Source: an uncultured Pelagibacteraceae bacterium (GTDB taxonomy: Bacteria; Pseudomonadota; Alphaproteobacteria; Pelagibacterales; Pelagibacteraceae). Taken from it: a stretch of 35,365 nt of DNA. The DNA lies in assembly GCA_902618555.1 (NCBI GenBank), contig CACNAY010000008.1, forward strand, positions 1 through 35,365, in the 5' to 3' direction. The notes beneath the pieces are model-generated. The model was given only the letters and a program-made list of their open reading frames with translations. It made no database searches and was not told the DNA's origin. The position numbers and the translations under genes were made by a program. This document shows, one piece after another, positions 6,986 through 14,683 of this stretch. The stretch's first letter is position 1. Every line of letters begins with the position of its first letter.

Positions 6986-7948
6986 ATGGAATTAACAATC
7001 GAAAAAGCCAAGTTTCATCAAATTTCCTTAAAACAAGTAAGCGAAGCTTTAAAAAAAGGTTTATCTAAAAACTATGTTGAAGTTGATGTTTCGATTGTTG
7101 AATGCCCTGATCTAAGAAAATGGGATTGCCCTGCTGAAGGTATAAGTGGAAACCAAAGAATTGTTGATGTTGGAGGCGAACCATACATGCACGATAAAAG
7201 GTTCATAGGTACAGAATTTGATTATGAAGAAATAGCAAAAAGAATAGGCTCTGAAAAATCATATGCTTTAGGTGCAGGTTCAGGAGCTATGTCGTGTTTA
7301 GAGGGTCACTGTGGAGAACTTATCATTAATGAGAATTTAATTACTAACGAGTCAAAATCTATAATTGCTCAAGTAGATAAAAATAATAAATGTAAATCAA
7401 CTCCTTACAATCACCGAAAACATGGCGGACTAGGAAATATCTATTACTCTGAGGGGAAAAAAGGAGATGTTATAAAGATTAAAATTAAAGGAAGGTCAGG
7501 TGAGCAAGGCTCTTTACCTCAATCTATGAGAACTGCACTAATTGAAAATTTACAAACAAACTTTAGTGTTGCGCTGGGTGGTGTGTTTAGGATCTTAAAT
7601 GGTAAGATTAAATCCCATGTCCAACCAGACTATGCAGATATAAAACACGAATATTATGATCCAAAACAAATGAAATGTGTTAGGGATTTTTTACAATTTT
7701 ACGATCCTATAGGGCCACATTTTCAATGCTATTCAGTTTTATGGACTAATGATCCCTCTGGAGGAAAATTAGATTTAAGAGAATCAGGAGAACACACTCA
7801 TTTTCATTCTTATAAAGGTGCTCAGGATGCAGGTCATTATCATTTCGATGTAACCCCCAATGAAATTGAATATGAATGCTATTTCAATACCGCCGAAGAA
7901 GTCCATAGAGTAAACAATATTTACAAGGAATTGAAAAATACTAATTAG
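6986..7948 (+). CDS. DUF1907 / C11orf54 (PTD012)-like zinc ester hydrolase homologue
   Basis: 320-residue protein that matches human C11orf54 (PTD012) along its length as I recall it: VSIVECPDLRKW (35-46), RIVDVGGEPY (58-67), GAGSGA (96-101), GGVFRILNGKIKSHV (198-212) and the C-terminal block ending in EIEYECYF. The zinc-binding pattern of that family, HxH followed 12 residues later by His, is present as H270, H272 and H284 (EHTHF...GHYHFD). The human protein was reported to bind zinc and hydrolyse a model ester; its natural substrate is not settled. It is the first gene of a two-gene operon with the PanB-like gene, 17 bases apart. The ATG at 6986 gives an N-terminus aligned with the family. 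Confidence 0.88.
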   Translation: MELTIEKAKFHQISLKQVSEALKKGLSKNYVEVDVSIVECPDLRKWDCPAEGISGNQRIVDVGGEPYMHDKRFIGTEFDYEEIAKRIGSEKSYALGAGSGAMSCLEGHCGELIINENLITNESKSIIAQVDKNNKCKSTPYNHRKHGGLGNIYYSEGKKGDVIKIKIKGRSGEQGSLPQSMRTALIENLQTNFSVALGGVFRILNGKIKSHVQPDYADIKHEYYDPKQMKCVRDFLQFYDPIGPHFQCYSVLWTNDPSGGKLDLRESGEHTHFHSYKGAQDAGHYHFDVTPNEIEYECYFNTAEEVHRVNNIYKELKNTN

Positions 7949-7965
7949 TTTGATTAAATATAAAT

Positions 7966-8778
7966 ATGAAAAATATTTATACGTGGGCAGCTAATCCTGC
8001 AAAAAGAACTGTCACTGTCGGTGATATTATTGAAGCTAAAGGAAAAAAAATTCTTACACAAGTAACTGCAAATAATTCATTAGAGGCAAAAGCAGCTGAA
8101 GAAGCAGGTTTTGACATGATAATAGGAAGTGCTTCAAATGTTAAGAAGGTTCGGGAAGGATCCAAGTTTCTTTTTTATACGGCAGCACTCGAACTACATA
8201 ATTATCCTACAGCCGAGGATGTTTTACGTGGAGCCTTTAAAGCTTTAGAGAATGGTGCTGATGCGGTTATGACTGCCAGAAGTATGGATGTTGTTTCTAT
8301 GCTTGCAAAAGAAGATGTTCCAGTTATGGGTCATTTAGGTTTGGTTCCTAGAAAATCTACATGGATTGGTGGCTTAAGAGCTGTAGGTAAAACTGCTGAT
8401 GAAGCATACGAACTATTTAAAAAATTTAAACGTTTAGAGGATGCTGGGGCCTTTTCAGCCGAATGTGAAGTTATTCCTGAAAATATTATGGGGGAAATAT
8501 CAAAAAGGACGAGTATTGTAACTGTATCTCTAGGATCTGGAAAAAAAGCTGATGTTATGTATCTATTCATGAACGATATCTGTGGAGAGCAAGAAAAGTC
8601 TCCTAGACATGCAAAAGCTTATACAAATTTAAAAAAGATGAAAGATGAAATTGAAATCGAAAGAGTTAAAGCCTTAAAAGCATTTATCAAAGATAGTTTA
8701 GAGGGGAAATTTCCTGGGCCTGAAAATTCAGTAAATGTTAGTGAAGAAATTCTAGAAAATTTTAAAAAGAAACTTTAA
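7966..8778 (+). CDS. PanB-like (ketopantoate hydroxymethyltransferase-family) protein, metal ligands altered
   Basis: 270-residue TIM-barrel protein of the PanB / PEP-mutase superfamily. The best family match is PVMGHLGLVPRKSTWIGG (119-136), followed by an Ala/Glu-rich helix and AECEVIPENI (165-174), which keeps the Glu equivalent to the PanB catalytic base. By my alignment to E. coli PanB from memory, the Mg ligands are not conserved: VGDS becomes IGSAS, LLADLPF aligns with a segment lacking the Asp (FYTAAL), and VKIEGG becomes VMTARS. It is unlikely to be an ordinary pantothenate enzyme. It is in an operon with the C11orf54-like gene, and a PanE-like gene lies at 16490. Its stop overlaps that of the convergent transporter gene by 2 bases. 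Confidence 0.8.
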   Translation: MKNIYTWAANPAKRTVTVGDIIEAKGKKILTQVTANNSLEAKAAEEAGFDMIIGSASNVKKVREGSKFLFYTAALELHNYPTAEDVLRGAFKALENGADAVMTARSMDVVSMLAKEDVPVMGHLGLVPRKSTWIGGLRAVGKTADEAYELFKKFKRLEDAGAFSAECEVIPENIMGEISKRTSIVTVSLGSGKKADVMYLFMNDICGEQEKSPRHAKAYTNLKKMKDEIEIERVKALKAFIKDSLEGKFPGPENSVNVSEEILENFKKKL

Positions 8779-9701
8779 TCTTTTTTAATAGGAATAGTTG
8801 GGTGTCTTGCTGTTGAAGTAACAATGTTTTTCTTTAATTTTACTTCTCTCAAAACGATATATACACCTGCTGCAATTATAATTAAGTTTCCTATATAATT
8901 ATTAATTGTAGGTATCTCATTAAAAACAACATAACCCAAAAATACACCTGCAAAAATTTGAGTATATAAAATTGATCCAAAAATCGCTCCAGGCAGATGT
9001 CTGGCGGCATTGATAACAAATATCATGGCTGTTCCTCTAGAAATTCCAGAAATAGCGTTCAAAACTAAATCATTAAAAGTCATCTCTTTGAAAACAAAGA
9101 ATACAAATATACCAGAAAACAATATCATAAAAATCTTTCCGAATATTAAAAATGAGAACAAGCTTTCCTCATAACCATATTTTCTTACTATTAAATAACT
9201 TGCAGATGCAAAAATTGGGCACAACAAAGCTACAAATACGTAACTGTTAATTTCGGCTCCAAAAGGATTAATAGAAATAAGTGTACCGATAAAACCAATT
9301 ACTATAGCAGTAAATCTTTTCCATCTAACAACTTCACCTAAAAATAAAACCGATCCGATGGTTATTAATAATGGTATTAAAAATACAATACTGTACATAG
9401 TAACCATTGGTAATAAATAGAATCCTGTGTAGGCAAAAAAAACAGCTAACACCATCGTTAAAGTTCTAAAAAAATGAATTTTTAAATTAGCACCCTTTAA
9501 TTCTTTCCAGCCATCGAGGGTTTGGGTGTACAAAATAATAGGTATAAGAGCGAACAAGGAGTTGACGAAAATTATCTGTATTATGTCGTAATCTTCAGCA
9601 ATATATTTTACTATTGCATCTTGAGTTACAAATAAAAAATACCCTAGGCAAGCTAGAAAAAATTCGGGAAGATAATTCTTCTCCGATAATTTTGAATTCA
9701 T
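8775..9701 (-). CDS. EamA/DMT-family membrane transporter
   Basis: 308 residues with about ten hydrophobic segments arranged as two EamA repeats, typical of drug/metabolite exporters. The first repeat begins LPEFFLACLGYFLFVTQDAIVKY-like (residues 12 on) and the second begins near the middle (YVFVALLCPIFASASYLIVRK). The C-terminal tail is polar and basic. Members export amino acids, intermediates or take up metabolites; the substrate is unknown. It is the last gene of the binding-protein operon and overlaps the PhyH-type oxygenase gene by one base (TAATG), so it may handle a product or substrate of that pathway. Confidence 0.88.
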   Translation of the reverse strand: MNSKLSEKNYLPEFFLACLGYFLFVTQDAIVKYIAEDYDIIQIIFVNSLFALIPIILYTQTLDGWKELKGANLKIHFFRTLTMVLAVFFAYTGFYLLPMVTMYSIVFLIPLLITIGSVLFLGEVVRWKRFTAIVIGFIGTLISINPFGAEINSYVFVALLCPIFASASYLIVRKYGYEESLFSFLIFGKIFMILFSGIFVFFVFKEMTFNDLVLNAISGISRGTAMIFVINAARHLPGAIFGSILYTQIFAGVFLGYVVFNEIPTINNYIGNLIIIAAGVYIVLREVKLKKNIVTSTARHPTIPIKKD

Positions 9702-10684
9702 TAAATAATATTTGCTAAATCTCTTTTAGTTCCTTTGAAAGTAGGAAGAGGATATTTATAAGACCATTTTCTTGGAATGCATTTTACTTTAGCTTTTTCC
9801 CATAAAGCAATCCATTGTTTGTAATTTTGCACTTTGATTTTATTTTTGTTTTTGCTTTTGACAACAAAATTAGGTAATGGATCTCTTCCTGAAGGCTGAC
9901 CTGCTTTATTATATCTCAAGTCCATACTTATTCTAAAATTTTTTGATTTATTTGGTAGTGAACAATGAAGTAGATATCTATTTAACAATATTATATCGCC
10001 GACATCAGCTTCAAGGGGCACGGTTGATAATTTATCGATTATTTCTTTGCCTCTAACTTCTACTTGTCCCTTACTTCCAAAATCGTGGTTAACAAGTCCA
10101 AATTTATGACTTTCTTTTACAGCAAGCATACAACCATTTTCTATTCTTGTTTTAGTAAAAGGTATCCAACACGTTACTAATTCAGTACCCTTCTGTCCTT
10201 TTTTATTCATAACGCCAGCATCTTGATGCCAAGGTGTTCTTCCAACTAAGCCGTCATTTAAATTCTTTTTTGCAACACCTTTTTCAGGTTGTTTAATTCT
10301 TGAATTTTGACAAGGATTAGAAGCTATCTCGGGACCTAGAATTTTTTCAATCTTATCTAAAATCTTTTTATTTTTAATTAAATTCCATATTGATTGACTC
10401 GCAAAAAAATCACTATTAGCGTTTATGTTTTTTTCAGGAAGTCTTATGTTAAAATATTGATCAAGTTCAGGAATATCTAAAGAAACCAAATATGAATATT
10501 TTTTCTTAAACTCATAATTTAGTACTTTTACTTTATCACTTTTAGGAACAAATCTATGAATGAGCCTATCCATGATAAAAGCCATATCATTTAAAATTGG
10601 TTCTAAATCCTCTTTATAATCTAAAACACCCTTTAATCTTATGAAACCTTGTTTCTCAAAAATTTTTTTAATATTTTGGCTCAT
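9701..10684 (-). CDS. PhyH-type Fe(II)/2-oxoglutarate dioxygenase
   Basis: 327-residue member of the phytanoyl-CoA dioxygenase family, soluble. The iron ligands are visible as H153-x-D155 (TPWHQDAG) and H240 (YLLHCSLPN), and the 2OG-binding Arg is R251 (NFRISMDLRY). The intervening ENGCMLAVKESHK (182-194) is a family signature. All residues needed for catalysis are there, so it should hydroxylate a small substrate using O2 and 2-oxoglutarate. It lies 38 bases downstream of LivG and overlaps the EamA gene by one base. Relatives act on acyl-CoAs, ectoine, phosphonates and quaternary amines. Nothing in the sequence picks one of these. Confidence 0.9.
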   Translation of the reverse strand: MSQNIKKIFEKQGFIRLKGVLDYKEDLEPILNDMAFIMDRLIHRFVPKSDKVKVLNYEFKKKYSYLVSLDIPELDQYFNIRLPEKNINANSDFFASQSIWNLIKNKKILDKIEKILGPEIASNPCQNSRIKQPEKGVAKKNLNDGLVGRTPWHQDAGVMNKKGQKGTELVTCWIPFTKTRIENGCMLAVKESHKFGLVNHDFGSKGQVEVRGKEIIDKLSTVPLEADVGDIILLNRYLLHCSLPNKSKNFRISMDLRYNKAGQPSGRDPLPNFVVKSKNKNKIKVQNYKQWIALWEKAKVKCIPRKWSYKYPLPTFKGTKRDLANII

Positions 10685-10722
10685 TGAATCGTAATGAATG
10701 GAAAAATATTATCAAATTTATT

Positions 10723-11520
10723 TTAGACTGCAAGTGCTTTTCTCATCTCTTCATCGTCCATTTTTTTACCCAAATACGCCTCGATTACAGCATTATCATC
10801 TTTTACTTGAGCTGGAGTACCCTCTGCAATTTTCTGACCATGGTCAAAAACAGTTACTGAATTACAAGTATCCATTACGACCTTTAAAATATGCTCTATA
10901 ATAATAAGAGTAAGGCCATATTTTTCTTTTAGCTGCATAATAATTTTCATTAAATTATCTACGTTGACTGGGGATAAACCTGCAGCTGGTTCGTCTAACA
11001 TTAGTAATTTTGGTTTCATGGCGATTGCCCTTGCTAAAACTAATAATCTTCTTTGACCTCCAGAAAGTTCACTAGCATTTAGCTCTGCATAGTCTGCTAA
11101 TCCCACAAAAGAAAGAAGTTCCATCATTTCTTCTTTGATAGCTCTTTCTTGATCCCAGATTTTTTTTCTTCCTATGACTGCATCGAAAAACTTGTAAGGC
11201 ACTCTAGTATGATATCCCGACATAACATTATCTATAACTGTCATATCTTGGTAAAGTCTTAGTAATTGGAACGTTCTTGATAAACCATAGCTAGCAATCT
11301 CATGTGGAGGTGCAAAAGTAATATCATGACCATCAAACTCAATATAGCTTCCAGGATCGCTATCATAGATTCCTGAAACTAAATTAAAAAATGTACTTTT
11401 GCCTGAGCCATTGGGTCCAATTATTCCTCTAATTTCATTTTTTGGAAGTTCAAAATCAACTTTATTTATAGCTTTCAAACCACCAAATGATTTAGATAAT
11501 TGTTTAGTTTTTAAAATCAT
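10723..11520 (-). CDS. livG: ABC transporter ATP-binding protein, LivG type
   Basis: 265-residue cytoplasmic ATPase of a branched-chain-amino-acid-type importer. Walker A is GPNGSGKS (35-42), the ABC signature LSGGQ (152-156) and Walker B LLMLDEP (172-178), followed by the LivG-typical AAGLSPVNVDNL and IIIEHILKVVMD. It overlaps LivM by 4 bases (ATGA). Its partner ATPase LivF is on the opposite strand at 14684, so the transporter is split over two divergent operons. The symbol denotes family only; the cargo may not be an amino acid. Confidence 0.92.
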   Translation of the reverse strand: MILKTKQLSKSFGGLKAINKVDFELPKNEIRGIIGPNGSGKSTFFNLVSGIYDSDPGSYIEFDGHDITFAPPHEIASYGLSRTFQLLRLYQDMTVIDNVMSGYHTRVPYKFFDAVIGRKKIWDQERAIKEEMMELLSFVGLADYAELNASELSGGQRRLLVLARAIAMKPKLLMLDEPAAGLSPVNVDNLMKIIMQLKEKYGLTLIIIEHILKVVMDTCNSVTVFDHGQKIAEGTPAQVKDDNAVIEAYLGKKMDDEEMRKALAV

Positions 11521-12509
11521 GTTGTTTTTTCTGTTCCAGTTTTCTTTTTAAATCTCTTTTCTAAGAAATATCTGTCAATAAAACCGCCTAAACCCTTAGG
11601 CATAAATAAAATAGTTAATACAATTGTTAAACCAAATATTAAAAGCTGATATTTATATAATGGTCTAGTTAAGTCATAAACAATTGTAATTACTATAGCG
11701 CCAATAATTCCACCCCAAATATGACCGAGACCTCCTAGGACAACCATAGCTAAGAAGGTTACCATTTCTATAACTGTGTAATTATTAGGATGAATGTATC
11801 CTGGGGGCATATGAGCATAAACTGCACCTGCAGCACCAGCAAACATAGCGCTAAGAATAAAAGCTAAGATCTTATATTTTTTTACATTAATTCCAGCGGC
11901 TGCAGCACAAATTGGATCCTCCCTGATAGACATAAACGCTCTTCCAACTCCAGATCTTAAAATACTGAATGAGAAGTAAACCGCTATAATCATTATTGTC
12001 ATTGAGATAAAATAATATCTATCTGGGGAGTCGAAGTTGTAACCCATTAAAGAAGGTGTTGGAATATCAGAAATACCAAATGTAGATCTAAAAAAGTTTC
12101 CGTTTTCTATAAATAATCTTATCGCCTCACCCCCACCTAATGTCGCTAAAGCTAAATAAGGACCTTCCAATCTAAAAGATGGAATCCCCATTGCTACTCC
12201 AAAAAATGCAGTAACTATTATAGCTATGGGTAAAGTTGCCCAAAAACCTAGTCCTAAATATAAAAACAATGTTCCAGCGGTATAAGAACCTACTGCAAAT
12301 AAACCAACGTGTCCTACTGTAACCTGACCGCAATAACCTTTAACAATGTTTAGTCCTGCGGCAACTACAATATTCACAAATATTAAAGTAGCTAAATGTG
12401 ACTGATAAACATCCGTGAAAACTACTGATGGTACAAAAGCCAAGATGACGAAAGCTATAATAAAAGCAATAAAAGGATAATCTCTGATAATCGATTTAAA
12501 TTTTTCCAT
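11517..12509 (-). CDS. livM: ABC transporter permease, LivM type
   Basis: 330-residue inner-membrane permease with about nine to ten hydrophobic spans, beginning with the short basic N-terminus MEKFKSIIRDYPF. Family segments include AAGLNIVKGYCGQVTVGHVG, FRLEGPYLALATLGGGEAI, RSGVGRAFMSIREDPICAAA and VVLGGLGHIWGGIIGA. It pairs with LivH (15453-16490) to form the membrane channel. It overlaps the 2OG oxygenase gene by one base (TAATG) and LivG by 4 bases. Confidence 0.92.
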   Translation of the reverse strand: MEKFKSIIRDYPFIAFIIAFVILAFVPSVVFTDVYQSHLATLIFVNIVVAAGLNIVKGYCGQVTVGHVGLFAVGSYTAGTLFLYLGLGFWATLPIAIIVTAFFGVAMGIPSFRLEGPYLALATLGGGEAIRLFIENGNFFRSTFGISDIPTPSLMGYNFDSPDRYYFISMTIMIIAVYFSFSILRSGVGRAFMSIREDPICAAAAGINVKKYKILAFILSAMFAGAAGAVYAHMPPGYIHPNNYTVIEMVTFLAMVVLGGLGHIWGGIIGAIVITIVYDLTRPLYKYQLLIFGLTIVLTILFMPKGLGGFIDRYFLEKRFKKKTGTEKTT

Positions 12510-13375
12510 TATCCAACTTCTCTCATTAAATAATCTGAGTCGTGTGAAGATGTGAGCATTCTTTTGTTTGTTCTCTTAATTTTGGGTAAATAGCTAACGT
12601 TTTTATATCTCCATACAACAGGTTTGCTTAAAGCATAACTTCCATAAATAAAAAATCTTTTCTTGCCTTTGATTTCTCTAAATAAAGATACACCATGGTA
12701 AGAGTTAGGTGTGGATTGGAAAAAAATTACACTCCCTTTTGACGGAGTAAATTCTTTAACTTTTGCTAGCTCAGAAATACCAGGAAATCTTTTAAAACTT
12801 TTTCTATATTTCATATCAGTTTTCTTTTTAAAAATTGATAAAGCTCCGCCGTTTTTTTTTGGTATATCGTTTAAATAAATAAGAAAATTATAGAGTCTTG
12901 TTACATCATCTCTGTGCGGTCTTAACCTATAACCACCCCTAGAAACAGAAAAATCTATGTCTAAATTTACATTCGGGTTTTTGTAAGTTTTACCTAACAT
13001 TTTCATTAATTCTTTTGAATTCATCAATTTTTTATTTGTAAATTTTTCCCTCAAAAATTTGCTAGGCAAGTATGCATTGGACCAACCATAATCCTTAAAA
13101 GTTTTTTTAAATCTATTTTCAACTTTTTTGTAAAAAGATTGGCTATTAAATTGTTTATATAATTTGTTAGATAATTTTGATTTTTTTAAATAATTTTTAA
13201 AATTACTTGACCCTTTGTTAATTCTATTTCTACCACCTTGTATTAAATCATCGAATGATTTTGCATTCCGAATTTCTTCTATAAGTTTTTCACAATCTTT
13301 TTTTGAAATAGCACTTTTGCCAACCATTACAGGAAAGTTGCTTTTAACTTTCTTCAATTTATTAACGTTTATCAT
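12509..13375 (-). CDS. 2OG-Fe(II) oxygenase (prolyl-4-hydroxylase-like)
   Basis: 288-residue double-stranded beta-helix oxygenase inside the transporter operon. Fe ligands are H154-x-D156 (LRPHRDDVTR) and H227 (NSYHGVS), with the 2OG-binding R240 (KKRFFIYGSY). GGALSIF (177-183) is the usual strand after the HxD motif. The N-terminal 130 residues are Lys/Asn-rich and not recognised. It is a different family from the PhyH-type enzyme four genes away. Its ATG lies 16 bases past the hairpin that ends the binding-protein transcript, so it is the first gene of the read-through segment. Bacterial relatives hydroxylate peptides, sugars or lipids; the target here is unknown. Confidence 0.85.
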   Translation of the reverse strand: MINVNKLKKVKSNFPVMVGKSAISKKDCEKLIEEIRNAKSFDDLIQGGRNRINKGSSNFKNYLKKSKLSNKLYKQFNSQSFYKKVENRFKKTFKDYGWSNAYLPSKFLREKFTNKKLMNSKELMKMLGKTYKNPNVNLDIDFSVSRGGYRLRPHRDDVTRLYNFLIYLNDIPKKNGGALSIFKKKTDMKYRKSFKRFPGISELAKVKEFTPSKGSVIFFQSTPNSYHGVSLFREIKGKKRFFIYGSYALSKPVVWRYKNVSYLPKIKRTNKRMLTSSHDSDYLMREVG

Positions 13376-13391
13376 TTTTGTGGTTTCCTTG

Positions 13392-13423
13392 AAAAAATGA
13401 GCGGTAGTTTTACCTACCGCTCA
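13392..13423 (-). terminator. Intrinsic terminator/attenuator after the binding-protein gene
   Basis: Perfect 10-base-pair stem TGAGCGGTAG / CTACCGCTCA (13398-13407 with 13414-13423) with a six-base loop, followed on the minus strand by six T (13397-13392). It is by far the strongest hairpin I noticed in the window. It lies 15 bases after the binding-protein stop and before four more genes of the same operon, so it probably trims most transcripts to the binding protein alone. A T-run also follows the hairpin on the plus strand, but no plus-strand gene ends here. Confidence 0.88.
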
Positions 13424-13438
13424 CAATTTTTTTAACTA

Positions 13439-14629
13439 TTATAAACCAGCGCTAGCATTAAATGTTACAGTACCAGCAACTTTTGTTTTAAAGTTTTTTC
13501 CACCTTTAGTGTACTCAATCATAACAGGTGTTCTGTTACCATCTCTACACTCAGGCGTTCCTGATTTACAGAAATTGATTGGACCAGAAGCTAAACCTCT
13601 AAAGTCAGTTGTCGCAGCAATTGCGTCTCTAACTTTATTTCTGTCAGCTGCTAGATCTCCAGTGAATTTAACTTTTTTAAGAGCTATCTCTAGAATATCT
13701 AGTAAGTCCATCATTTGTGAAAAGTCGTGACCAGGTACAACACCATATTTGTCTTTTACCATTTTCACAAATTTCTTAGCTACAGGTCTAGTGTCAGATG
13801 CAGCAAATGCAGCTGAGAAAGTTACACCTTTTGCAGCAGAACCAGCATTTATTGGTATTTCTACTTTAGAACCAATAGAAGCTGTTACTCTGTGAACAGA
13901 TTTTGGTATTCCAACTTCATACGATTGTACAAGTCCTCTAACTGTTTCATCCAATAAAGCTGAAATTACAAGAACTTCTGGATTAGTAGCTTTAGCTTTA
14001 GTTAAGTAACTTCTAAAGTCAGTTTCTTTTTCTCCAGATTGAACCATATAAGTTGGCTCAACGTTGTAGTTCTCTCTCATGTAATCAGCTAAAGATAATG
14101 CAAAATCTTTACCAGCAGCATCTGGACCATAGATGTAAGCTATCTTAGTACCTTGATTTTCTGCAGTAAATTTACCTTGTACGATTTTGTAAAATCTTGA
14201 TGATACAGGTACTCTAAAAATGTATTCACTACCTTTTTTAGTAATGTCAGCATTTGTTGAGTGAGGTATGATTTGTGGAACTTTAGCTTTAGCTGAAACA
14301 GGTACCATAGGTAATGTTACAGAACTACAGCTAGATCCAATTATAACGTGAACTTTATCTTGGTAAGCAAGTTTTGTTGCGTTTGCTACACCTTTTTCAG
14401 ATTTACACTCATCGTTATAAAGTGTTAAGTCGATTTTTTGACCGTTGATAGTGCCTTCTTTATTCCACTTTGCAACAGTATCAGTAATTAACTCTCCGTG
14501 TTTATAACCAACATCTGATAGCATTCTAAAAGAAACACCAATTTTGATTGTTTCTGCTTGAGCTAAAGTCGTGATTACTAAACCTGCGGAAAAGACAATT
14601 GCTGAAAAAACAAATTTAAGTTTATTCAT
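13439..14629 (-). CDS. Liv-type periplasmic substrate-binding protein
   Basis: 396 residues. The signal peptide MNKLKFVFSAIVFSAGLVIT ends in TLAQA, and the mature protein begins ETIKIGVSFRMLSDVGYKHG, typical of type I periplasmic binding proteins of the LivK/Peripla_BP_6 family. Other family marks are YNDECKSEKGVANATKL, VIIGSSCSSVTLPM, ISALLDETVRGLVQS and the Cys pair near the C-terminus (FCKSGTPECRDG). The in-frame ATG at 14641 is rejected because a GGGGGA Shine-Dalgarno sits inside that region, 4 bases before ATG 14629, which also starts the signal peptide exactly. It leads a minus-strand operon and is followed by a strong terminator. The ligand is not deducible; relatives bind amino acids, amides, urea or aromatic acids. 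Confidence 0.93.
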   Translation of the reverse strand: MNKLKFVFSAIVFSAGLVITTLAQAETIKIGVSFRMLSDVGYKHGELITDTVAKWNKEGTINGQKIDLTLYNDECKSEKGVANATKLAYQDKVHVIIGSSCSSVTLPMVPVSAKAKVPQIIPHSTNADITKKGSEYIFRVPVSSRFYKIVQGKFTAENQGTKIAYIYGPDAAGKDFALSLADYMRENYNVEPTYMVQSGEKETDFRSYLTKAKATNPEVLVISALLDETVRGLVQSYEVGIPKSVHRVTASIGSKVEIPINAGSAAKGVTFSAAFAASDTRPVAKKFVKMVKDKYGVVPGHDFSQMMDLLDILEIALKKVKFTGDLAADRNKVRDAIAATTDFRGLASGPINFCKSGTPECRDGNRTPVMIEYTKGGKNFKTKVAGTVTFNASAGL

Positions 14630-14683
14630 TATTTCCCCCATTTGTTATTTAATTGTTGCTAAGGCTATAAAATAATAGTTATA
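14630..14683. promoter_or_regulatory. Divergent promoter region of the split Liv transporter
   Basis: 54-base gap serving two divergent operons. On the plus strand TTGTTA (14642-14647) and TATAAA (14666-14671) are 18 bases apart and would give an almost leaderless livF message. The minus-strand promoter must lie here or inside the first codons of livF. If livF really starts at TTG 14741 the control region grows to 111 bases. The boxes are by eye only. Confidence 0.35.
14634..14639 (-). promoter_or_regulatory. Strong ribosome binding site of the binding-protein gene
   Basis: GGGGGA on the minus strand, four bases before ATG 14629. Strong sites are scarce in this window, so this suggests high translation of the binding protein and decides its start against the ATG at 14641. 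Confidence 0.7.

Noticed and set aside
14630-14641. ATG 14641 as start of the binding protein
   Set aside because: The GGGGGA ribosome site overlaps it and serves ATG 14629, where the signal peptide begins.
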